DNA of 10,628 nt from Thermoleophilia bacterium (GTDB lineage Bacteria; Actinomycetota; Thermoleophilia; Gaiellales; SKUG01): contig JAGQUL010000014.1 in NCBI GenBank assembly GCA_020438525.1, positions 1 to 10,628 on the forward strand, written 5' to 3'. The translations under genes and the position numbers were made by a program. The notes below the pieces were generated by a model. That model searched no databases and was not told the DNA's origin. It was given only the letters and a program-made list of their open reading frames with translations. Below, one piece after another: positions 1-5,613 of this stretch; the stretch's first letter is position 1, and each line of letters opens with the position of its first letter.

Positions 1-6
1 CGTATA

Positions 7-75
7 TGGTAGCGGAAATAGGACTTGAACCTACGACACCTCGGTTATTTTTTTAGTGCTATAGCCACCTCCGCT
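7..75 (-). tRNA. Degenerate tRNA-like element, AT-rich
   Basis: Read on the minus strand this is a 69-nt tRNA-like sequence. A 7-bp acceptor stem (AGCGGAG with TTCCGCT, one G-U pair) ends in an encoded ACCA. The T arm is canonical: stem GTAGG/CCTAT around loop TTCAAGT. The middle is not canonical. The D arm is reduced to the palindrome GCTATAGC with no room for a D loop, and no 5-bp stem encloses a 7-nt anticodon loop. The best pairing (GCACT/GGTGT, two wobbles) encloses 14 nt, including a run of seven A. It is about 7 nt shorter than a standard tRNA. It lies 13 bases downstream of the initiator tRNA on the same strand, in DNA far more AT-rich than the genes. It could be a decayed tRNA, a tRNA acquired from a mobile element, or a sequencing or assembly flaw near the contig edge. 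No isotype can be assigned. Confidence 0.35.
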
Positions 76-88
76 ATTTACACATTTT

Positions 89-165
<77 letters not shown>

Positions 166-216
166 GCGTGCTGCACATCGTACCGGGGTGCGGGTGGGAA
201 CGCAACTGCGAGCGTG

Positions 217-930
217 TCAGCGTTCGAAATCGAGGCGGCGAGCGTCGTCGTAGAGCTCGTGCACGCGCTGCCAGACGACGTCGCGGACGTGGTCGACGTT
301 CTCGGGCGTGGGCTCGAGTCCGTCGAACGAGATCGGCTCGCCGTAGACGGTGGTGGCGCGCGGGCGGCGCCAGCGCGGGCGGCCGTAGATGTGACGCTCC
401 TTCACGCCCCAGGTCGCGCATGGCACGATCGGCACGCCGACCTCGAGCGCCAGTCGCGCGAAGCCGCGTTTGGCCGGACCGAGCTCGGCAGACGCCCGAA
501 AGCGGGTGCCTTCGGGATACACCACGACCGGATGCCCGGCGCGCAGCAGGCGACGCGCGAGCTCCATCGCGAACTGGTCGCCCTTGCCGCGACGGACCGG
601 GAAGCCGCCGCCGTTGCGCACGATGAATCCCATCACCGGATTCTTCATGAGCGTGTCCTTGGCCATGAAGCGCAGGTGGCGCTTCTGCGGCGACGCGTGA
701 AGGAACGGGTCGGCCCACGACGAGTGGTTCGGCACGAGCACGTATGCGCCGGTCGCGGGCAGGTTGTCGAGACCGAATGCCTTGAGCTGGTACCCGAGCT
801 TCCACCACCAGACGGTGAGGATTCGCGCGATCCGGTCCATCACGCCGGAGTCGACCTCGAGCCACGGCTCGTAGTCGGCATCGGTGTAGGTGCGCGGGGC
901 ACCGTCGTGCGCGGTCGTGGGATCTGGCAT
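217..930 (-). CDS. plsC: 1-acyl-sn-glycerol-3-phosphate acyltransferase (PlsC family)
   Basis: This 237-residue protein belongs to the PlsC/LPLAT family. These enzymes transfer an acyl group to lysophosphatidic acid, making phosphatidic acid at the cytoplasmic membrane. Visible motifs are the catalytic NHSSWAD at residues 68-74 (NHx4D), a basic block FPVRRGKGD at 110-118, PEGTR at 139-143 (acyl-acceptor binding) and VPIVPC at 166-171. A hydrophobic segment with WWW at about 37-52 precedes the catalytic motif and probably sits at the membrane. The start MPDP was chosen because the first ~30 residues already read as soluble protein and the open frame upstream (to 1416) has no family similarity and passes through repeats and a hairpin. 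No strong SD is visible. The initiator tRNA gene follows 51 bases downstream on the same strand. Length is normal for the family. Acyl-chain specificity cannot be judged; some relatives acylate other lipids. Confidence 0.9.
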   Translation of the reverse strand: MPDPTTAHDGAPRTYTDADYEPWLEVDSGVMDRIARILTVWWWKLGYQLKAFGLDNLPATGAYVLVPNHSSWADPFLHASPQKRHLRFMAKDTLMKNPVMGFIVRNGGGFPVRRGKGDQFAMELARRLLRAGHPVVVYPEGTRFRASAELGPAKRGFARLALEVGVPIVPCATWGVKERHIYGRPRWRRPRATTVYGEPISFDGLEPTPENVDHVRDVVWQRVHELYDDARRLDFER

Positions 931-958
931 CGCAGCCGATCGTACACGGCTCGCCCCG

Positions 959-1005
959 GAATTCAGCGAGGGCGGGTCGCTGGTGCGACACCGCCCTCGT
1001 GAATC
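959..1005. repeat. Long imperfect hairpin upstream of plsC
   Basis: The core stem CGAGGGCGG (967-975) pairs perfectly with CCGCCCTCG (991-999). It stacks on an inner stem GTCGC/GCGAC (976-980 with 985-989) closing a TGGT loop, with a single bulged A at 990. With bulges the stem extends outward through TTC/GAA to 959 and 1005. It sits 29-75 bases upstream of the plsC start on the coding side. No T-run follows on either strand, so it is not a classical terminator. It could be a leader structure, a factor-dependent terminator for the small unit upstream, or a protein-binding inverted repeat. Confidence 0.5.
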
Positions 1006-1055
1006 ACGCAGGTTCCCGGTCCGATGGCGCGCGGTGCCGGGAAAGCGACCAACGC

Positions 1056-1114
1056 GCGGTGTGGGAGGGGATATGGAGCCCGCGCTGCGGTGCCTGGGAG
1101 GGGAGGTGGCAGCC
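1056..1114. repeat. Imperfect tandem purine-rich repeat
   Basis: Two diverged copies share a GCGGTG start, a TGGGAGGGGA core and a GGAGCC/GCAGCC end: 1056-1080 and 1087-1114. A separate 13-nt exact repeat, GAGGGCGGGTCGC, occurs at 968-980 (inside the long hairpin) and at 1182-1194. Short ATGTGGGA echoes lie near 1123 and 1198. Together they fill the otherwise gene-free stretch 1006-1230. No function is recognised; slippage products or a structured leader RNA are possible. Confidence 0.4.
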
Positions 1115-1262
1115 GCGGCGGTATGTGGGACGGATCGGGCTTCCAGGGGAGGATCGATCCGGGACGTGCGTGTCAGCCAATGAGGGCGGGTCGCGATATG
1201 TGGGAGCTCGCGTACCCCCGGCCCGAGGCCTTGTAGGCAGAATATTTTCAGATCAGACCCGG

Positions 1263-1352
1263 TCAGTGCAAGATCTTTTCCAGACGTTGGCCGTACTTGC
1301 CGATCAGAACCAGCGGACATCGCGGAATCGATGCCCGGCGATCCACATCCAT
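1263..1352 (-). other. 29-codon open frame, possible 3' half of a frameshifted small gene
   Basis: This minus-strand frame starts MDVDRRASIP and ends IGKYGQRLEKILH, followed by TGA. It has no SD of its own and overlaps the end of the SD-led small ORF at 1304-1435 in another frame. Its codons, especially the last 17, look like real high-GC coding sequence and end in an amphipathic, lysine-containing helix. Removing one AC from the ACAC at 1369-1372 would join it to the upstream ORF to give a 56-residue protein. No family is recognised. It is listed as a separate observation, not as an independently translated gene. Confidence 0.25.
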
Positions 1353-1435
1353 CGTGGTGCGCGCGTACGTGTGAACGGGGTGATCTCGTCGAGATGACCG
1401 CACTCGTTCGCGACATGGTGGGGAGCCAGGAACAT
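1304..1435 (-). CDS. Small SD-led ORF, unknown function, possibly frameshifted
   Basis: The protein starts MFLAPHHVANECGHLDEITP and runs 43 residues to TGA at 1304. The start is exceptionally well supported: AAAGGAGG at 1441-1448 lies 5 bases before ATG. A good promoter is upstream (TTGAAT, 17 bp, TATCAT at 1479-1507). Codons 1-21 end mostly in G or C. After that codon use degrades and the frame ends WMWIAGHRFRDVRWF, while an adjacent frame takes up coding-like sequence to 1263. The N-terminal part has a cluster of His, Cys, Glu and Asp residues (H6, H7, C12, H14, D16), which could bind a metal; this is only a composition remark. I do not recognise a family. It could be a real 43-residue peptide, a leader peptide, or a 56-residue gene broken by a 2-base insertion or a sequencing error. 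Confidence 0.4.
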   Translation of the reverse strand: MFLAPHHVANECGHLDEITPFTRTRAPRWMWIAGHRFRDVRWF

Positions 1436-1440
1436 GGTTG

Positions 1441-1448
1441 CCTCCTTT
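1441..1448 (-). promoter_or_regulatory. Perfect Shine-Dalgarno AAAGGAGG
   Basis: On the minus strand AAAGGAGG lies 5 bases upstream of the ATG at 1435-1433. It is the strongest ribosome binding site in the window, and it fixes the start of the small ORF. Confidence 0.7.
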
Positions 1449-1464
1449 CGGTGTATCGGTGATC

Positions 1465-1477
1465 TTCTTGTCAAGAA
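1465..1477. promoter_or_regulatory. Palindromic operator candidate at the transcription start
   Basis: TTCTTGTCAAGAA is a perfect 6-1-6 palindrome. It begins two bases downstream of the -10 box of the minus-strand promoter, so it covers the expected transcription start, where repressors typically bind. I do not recognise the cognate regulator. No regulator gene is adjacent in this window. Confidence 0.45.
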
Positions 1478-1478
1478 C

Positions 1479-1507
1479 ATGATATCTCGAATGATTTATG
1501 GATTCAA
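1479..1507 (-). promoter_or_regulatory. Sigma-70-type promoter for the small minus-strand ORF
   Basis: Read on the minus strand, -35 TTGAAT (1502-1507) and -10 TATCAT (1479-1484) are separated by exactly 17 bp. The region is AT-rich inside a very GC-rich window. Transcription would start near 1470-1473, giving a 5' leader of about 35-40 nt containing the perfect SD. The same RNA could read on through the structured gap into plsC. Confidence 0.6.
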
Positions 1508-1818
1508 CCGCATATATCCTGATGGATTACGGACGCACGTCCCTCGCGGCGCCCACGTCGGGGTCCTGCTCGATCCGGTTCGATCCACGAAATCGCTGCA
1601 TCATCAGGGGTTTTCGGTGCTATTGCGCGATCCTGGTCGTCGTCGCCCATCGTGGAGTGGCCCGACGGGGCCGCAGCAGCGGGCATGCGGACCATCACCG
1701 GCCGCCTTCGACGCGACCGGGGCCGCGCTCGATAGACTTGCGTCCCTCGCGCGAGCGAGCGCGGGATTCGATGCCCTACGGACGGGGCGTCGGTGCACCA
1801 CACCACGGAGGGACACGG
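1508..1818. other. Gene-free stretch upstream of the amylase operon
   Basis: Frames are open here but have no SD, no family similarity and irregular codon use. The only features I see are a 10-nt palindrome CTCGCGCGAG at 1746-1755 and the amylase ribosome binding site GGAGGG at 1807-1812. The promoter of the plus-strand operon must lie in this stretch or just before it, but no -35/-10 pair stands out. The plus-strand TTGTCA near 1469 has no convincing -10 partner. Confidence 0.4.
1807..1812 (+). promoter_or_regulatory. Ribosome binding site of the GH13 gene
   Basis: GGAGGG stands 6 bases before ATG 1819. It decides this start against the much longer open frame reaching back to 1498. Confidence 0.75.
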
Positions 1819-3516
1819 ATGACGAACGTCGGACGAAGCACGCCGGCCACGATCGCCACCACCGCGACCGGCATGGCACCGCGGCTCGCGCAGCCACAGC
1901 TCGACGCGAGCACGACTGCCGACGTGGATTCGCCGTCGGGCGCGATGCCGCCGCTGAAGCTGCGGGAAGGTCGCGCGGCCGGCGCGCAGCAGGCGGTCGA
2001 AGGCGCTGCAGGCGGCGGGCTCGTGATCCCCGACTGGGTCAAGGACGCGGTGTTCTACCAGGTGTTCACCGACCGCTTCGAGAACGGCGACATGGGCAAC
2101 GACCCGCAGGGCACCGTGCCGTGGGGCAGCAAGCCCACGATCGAGCAGATGCAGGGCGGCGACCTCGACGGGGTCGCCAAGCGGATGGGCTACCTCACCG
2201 AGCTCGGCGTGAACGCGCTCTACTTCAACCCGATCTTCGAGGCGCCCTCGAACCACAAGTACAACACGGCGAGCTACGAGCGGATCGCGCCGGACTTCGG
2301 CGGGCGCCCGGCCTACGACCGGATGGTCGAGAGCGCGAAGAGCCACGGGATGAAGATCATCCTCGACGGCGTGTTCAACCACGTGTCGCACCAGCACGAC
2401 TGGTTCAAGGACGTGCGCGAGAACGGACCGAAGAGCAAGTACTGGGATCGCTTCAGCGTGCGCAACTGGCCGATCACCTACAAGCGTGACAAGGAAGGCG
2501 TGCTGCGCAGCGACGACTACGAGTCGTGGTGGGGCTACGCGACGCTGCCGGTGCTCAAGACCGACGATCCCGAGGTGCGCGACTACTTCCTGACCGGCAA
2601 GGACGCGATCATCAAGAAGTGGGTTCGCGAGGGCAAGATCGACGGCTGGCGCATGGACGTGGCCGACGACTCGAACTTCTCCGCCGACTACTGGCGCACC
2701 GCGCGCAAGGAGCTGAAGTCGGTGAACCCCGACGCGTACATGGTCGCGGAGAACTGGAAGGACGCCTCGGCGATGCTCCAGGGCGACCAGTTCGACGGGG
2801 CGATGAACTACCAGTACTTCACGTGGCCGTCGGTCGACTTCTTCGCCAAGAAGAGCGTGACCGCCGACGACTTCGTGAACCGGCTCAAGAACGGCTACTC
2901 GCGCGAGGCCAAGCACGGGATGTTCAACATCCTCGACTCGCACGACACCGAGCGCTTCATCACGCAGGCCGGCGGCGACTGGTACCGCCAGCGCCCGGCG
3001 GCGATCTTCCAGATGACCTACATCGGAGCGCCGGTGGTCTACTACGGCGACGAGATCGGGATGGACGGCGGCAAGGATCCCGACAACCGCCGCGGCATGG
3101 AGTGGCAGTACGTGGACGGATCGCTGCGGCGCGCGGAGCCGGCGCTCCACAACGGTGCCGACGTGACGCGGCAGGAGCGGGCCGACCAGCTGTTCGCGCT
3201 GTACCAGAAGCTGATCGCGACGCGGAAGGCGGAGCCGGCGCTGCGGCGTGGCGACTTCTCGGTGGTGGCGACGCACAACACGAACCAGACGCTCGTGTAC
3301 CGACGCAAGGTCGAGGGCAACGACCGCGACGCGATCGTGGCGATCAACAACAACGTCGTGAACAAGGACATCACGGTCCCGCTCGCGGGGATCGCCGACG
3401 ACGGCACGCGCTTCACGGACGCGCTCTCGGGCCACACCTACGAGGTGCACGGCGGCGAGATCAAGCTGCTGAACGTGGACGGCAACTACGGCGCCGTGCT
3501 GCTGCGCGACGTGTGA
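1819..3516 (+). CDS. GH13 alpha-amylase family glucan hydrolase (cyclomaltodextrinase/neopullulanase type)
   Basis: The 565-residue protein is a GH13 retaining glycosidase that would hydrolyse alpha-1,4 links in malto-oligosaccharides, cyclodextrins or related glucans. All four conserved regions are intact: DGVFNH at 183-188, GWRMD at 276-280 (nucleophile D280, with R278), AENW at 310-313 (acid/base E311) and SHD at 374-376. Flanking motifs FYQVFTDRFENGD, GGDLDGV, PIFEAPSNHKY and YYGDEIGMDGG resemble cyclomaltodextrinases. The C-terminal ~90 residues form the usual beta-sandwich domain. The N-terminal ~70 residues are low-complexity, rich in Ala, Thr and Gly, with no signal peptide, so the enzyme is probably cytoplasmic. 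The CBM34-type N domain of typical cyclomaltodextrinases is absent. It is the first gene of a four-gene unit, overlapping malQ by one base. Substrate is inferred; a GH13 transglycosylase activity is also possible. Confidence 0.88.
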   Translation: MTNVGRSTPATIATTATGMAPRLAQPQLDASTTADVDSPSGAMPPLKLREGRAAGAQQAVEGAAGGGLVIPDWVKDAVFYQVFTDRFENGDMGNDPQGTVPWGSKPTIEQMQGGDLDGVAKRMGYLTELGVNALYFNPIFEAPSNHKYNTASYERIAPDFGGRPAYDRMVESAKSHGMKIILDGVFNHVSHQHDWFKDVRENGPKSKYWDRFSVRNWPITYKRDKEGVLRSDDYESWWGYATLPVLKTDDPEVRDYFLTGKDAIIKKWVREGKIDGWRMDVADDSNFSADYWRTARKELKSVNPDAYMVAENWKDASAMLQGDQFDGAMNYQYFTWPSVDFFAKKSVTADDFVNRLKNGYSREAKHGMFNILDSHDTERFITQAGGDWYRQRPAAIFQMTYIGAPVVYYGDEIGMDGGKDPDNRRGMEWQYVDGSLRRAEPALHNGADVTRQERADQLFALYQKLIATRKAEPALRRGDFSVVATHNTNQTLVYRRKVEGNDRDAIVAINNNVVNKDITVPLAGIADDGTRFTDALSGHTYEVHGGEIKLLNVDGNYGAVLLRDV

Positions 3517-5234
3517 TGGGTCGAGGCATGAACGAAGAATCGGGGACGACGGTCGCGCCCTCGCCGCTGGCGACGAGCTCGCCGCTGGTGCACGGGCCGG
3601 GCGCGCAGGCAGCGCAGGAGCAGGCGACGCGCCCGAGCGGTCCCGCGCCGGGATGGCGACGCGCAGGCATGCTGCTGCACGTGACGAGCCTGCCGGGTCC
3701 CGACGGGATCGGCGACATGGGGGCACCGTCGCGGCGGTTCGTGGACTGGCTCGCGCAGGCCGGGCTGCGGCTGTGGCAGACGCTGCCGCTGCACCCGCCG
3801 GCGAACGCGGCGATGAGCCCGTACGACGCGGCGAGCGCGTTCGCGGGCAACCCGTTGCTGATCAGCCTCGACGACGTTGCGGCGCTCGGGCTGCTGCCGG
3901 ACACGCTGCCGGAGATCCGCAGCTCGGTGGGCGTGGGCGCGGCGGCGATGATCGATCCCGCACAGCGGATGGTGGCGGGCCGCGCGGGCGGGATCGATCC
4001 GCTCGCGCGCACGGCGCGGTGGAAGCTGCCGCTGGTGCGCCAGGCGGCGCGGCAGCTGCTCGGGCTGCCGGCCGGGCACGAGCTGATGGTCGACTTCCTG
4101 GCGTTCTGCGAGCGCGAGGCGTGGTGGCTGGCGGATCACGTGGCGTTCACTGCGCTGCGCGAGGAGTACCCGGGCGTGCCGCGCGCGCAGTGGCCGGTCG
4201 AGGATCGCGTGCGCAAGGTCGGTGCGCACCGCGCGCGTTCGCTCGCGATCGGTGCGACGCACCAGCACCCGGAAGCCGCGGTGCAGTACCTGTTCGATCG
4301 ACAGCTGCGTGAGCTCCACGCGCACGCGCGTGCGCGCGACGTGTGGCTGATGGGCGACGCGCCGATCTACGTGGGCGACGACAGCGCCGACGTGTGGGCG
4401 CAGCCGGAGCTGTTCCTGCTCGACGAGCAGCACCTGGCGCGCGTGCGCACGGGCGCGCCGCCGGACGCGATGGATCCCACCGGCCAGGTCTGGCCGATGC
4501 CCGCCTACGACTGGGCGGCGAACGCCGCCAGCGACTGGGAGTGGTGGATCCGCAGGCTGCGGCGCGAGTTCGACGCGGCGGACGTGGTGCGCATCGATCA
4601 CTTCCGCGCGTTCGCGGACTGGTGGAGCGTGCCGCCGCAGGCAGCGTTCGCCGAGCAGGGCCACTGGGAGCCGGGGCCGGGCATGGCGTTCTTCGATGCC
4701 GTGTCGACGGCGCTCGGACCGCTCGAGCTGGTCGTGGAGGATCTCGGCCAGGAGACCGAGCCGCTGCGCCGGTTGCGCGAGCAGACCGGCCTGCCGCAGA
4801 TGCGCGTGCTCGTGCAGGGACTGGACGAGGACGGCTCGAGCCTGCACCTGCCCACCGCGTGGACCGGCAACGAGGCTGCCTATACCGACACCCACGACTA
4901 CGACACGATCGCCGGATGGGCGCAGTCGGCGCTGCACGCGGCGACCACGGACGACACCGACGACCGGCTCGCGCGAGCGCTGCGGCTGACGGGCGCGAGC
5001 GACGTGGTGGAGCTGCCGCGGGCCGCGATCGAGACGGTGATGCAGTCGCAGGCCCGCTACGCGGTGGCGCCGCTGCAGGACTGGCTCGGGATGGGCAGCG
5101 AGTCGCGGATGAACGTCCCCGGCACGGCCGACGGCAACTGGCGATGGATCGCGCCGACCGGGGTGTTCGACGACGAGCTCGCGCAGGAGATCGCAACGTC
5201 GGTGGCACGCGCGGGACGAACCGCCGATGCCTGA
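3516..5234 (+). CDS. malQ: 4-alpha-glucanotransferase (MalQ family, GH77), divergent
   Basis: The 572-residue protein is a GH77 enzyme that transfers alpha-1,4-glucan segments between malto-oligosaccharides (disproportionation). Family motifs occur in order: LLHVTSLPGPDGIGDMG at 53-69, SPYDAASAFAGNPLL at 101-115, GDAPIYVGDDSADVW at 280-294, TGAPPD at 312-317, and RIDHFR at 359-364 with nucleophile D361. They are followed by VVEDLG with acid/base E408 and THDYDT with D461. The last region departs from the usual LPHNY...YTGTHDNDT: it reads LPTAW...YTDTHDYDT, losing the HN pair and replacing N by Y, although the three catalytic carboxylates remain. The first ~48 residues are a Pro/Ala-rich tail. 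ATG 3516 overlaps the amylase stop as TGATG, indicating coupling. ATG 3528 is an alternative start, but its GAGG is only one base away. Length is within the family range. Confidence 0.88.
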   Translation: MGRGMNEESGTTVAPSPLATSSPLVHGPGAQAAQEQATRPSGPAPGWRRAGMLLHVTSLPGPDGIGDMGAPSRRFVDWLAQAGLRLWQTLPLHPPANAAMSPYDAASAFAGNPLLISLDDVAALGLLPDTLPEIRSSVGVGAAAMIDPAQRMVAGRAGGIDPLARTARWKLPLVRQAARQLLGLPAGHELMVDFLAFCEREAWWLADHVAFTALREEYPGVPRAQWPVEDRVRKVGAHRARSLAIGATHQHPEAAVQYLFDRQLRELHAHARARDVWLMGDAPIYVGDDSADVWAQPELFLLDEQHLARVRTGAPPDAMDPTGQVWPMPAYDWAANAASDWEWWIRRLRREFDAADVVRIDHFRAFADWWSVPPQAAFAEQGHWEPGPGMAFFDAVSTALGPLELVVEDLGQETEPLRRLREQTGLPQMRVLVQGLDEDGSSLHLPTAWTGNEAAYTDTHDYDTIAGWAQSALHAATTDDTDDRLARALRLTGASDVVELPRAAIETVMQSQARYAVAPLQDWLGMGSESRMNVPGTADGNWRWIAPTGVFDDELAQEIATSVARAGRTADA

Positions 5235-5613
5235 CGCGCTCCTGGATGCTGCCGGCTGGATCGCGCTCGGGTGCGGGATCGGTGCGCTGCTCGTGCTGGC
5301 GTACATGGGCTGGCGAACCCGGCAGGACTGGCGCCGCGTGCGGCTGACGCAGCAGGCGGCAGTGGCGCTCGTGGACGTGCACGCGGATCGCGTGCTGGCA
5401 TCGATCGACGAGGCGAACGAGCGCGTCGGTCGGGTTGCCGACGACGGCGAGCAGCTGGCCGAGTCGCTGGCGCAGCTGCGCGGCGACGTGAGCCGGCTGA
5501 AGTGGCTGCTCGAGCAGGTGCCACAGGAGCGCGCCCGACTCAAGCGGGCGATCGGTGACCTGCTGCTGCCGACCGACGACACGAGGCGGAAGGGCGACGA
5601 CGATGCACCGTGA
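5227..5613 (+). CDS. Small membrane-anchored coiled-coil protein, unknown
   Basis: The 128-residue protein has one hydrophobic segment at residues 9-28 (GWIALGCGIGALLVLAYMGW), followed at once by a positive stretch (RTRQDWRRVR). That predicts a single-pass anchor with a cytoplasmic C-terminal part. Residues ~45-112 are rich in heptad-spaced Leu, Val and Ile with many Glu, Arg and Gln, suggesting a coiled coil. The tail TDDTRRKGDDDAP is charged. There is no catalytic motif, and I do not recognise the family. It is not an obvious FtsB/DivIC protein. It overlaps the malQ stop by 8 bases and the ppx start by 11, so it is translated with both. It may scaffold or anchor a partner encoded in the operon; that is inference from context only. 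Confidence 0.75.
   Translation: MPDALLDAAGWIALGCGIGALLVLAYMGWRTRQDWRRVRLTQQAAVALVDVHADRVLASIDEANERVGRVADDGEQLAESLAQLRGDVSRLKWLLEQVPQERARLKRAIGDLLLPTDDTRRKGDDDAP

Noticed and set aside
7..75. tmRNA 3' end or a standard tRNA-Gly
   Set aside because: It lacks the tmRNA 3' signature and tag region. Gly-like similarity is limited to the ends, and no Gly anticodon loop can be formed.
931..1416. N-terminal extension of the plsC frame by 162 codons
   Set aside because: The extension has no domain similarity, runs through repeats and the long hairpin, and has Arg/Ser/Pro-rich composition typical of an open but non-coding frame in GC-rich DNA.
1746..1755. CTCGCGCGAG palindrome as an operator for the amylase operon
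   Set aside because: It is short, made only of common GC words, and no promoter can be placed next to it.
1498..1818. Extension of the amylase frame back to 1498
   Set aside because: GGAGGG six bases before ATG 1819 fixes the start. The upstream part is Arg/Cys/His-rich and unlike any GH13 N-terminus.
1504..3726. Long open frame antisense to the amylase (740 codons), with similar ones opposite malQ, ppx and asnB
   Set aside because: These are mirror frames caused by strong G/C third-position bias. They lack motifs and SD sites, while the sense frames carry complete catalytic motif sets.
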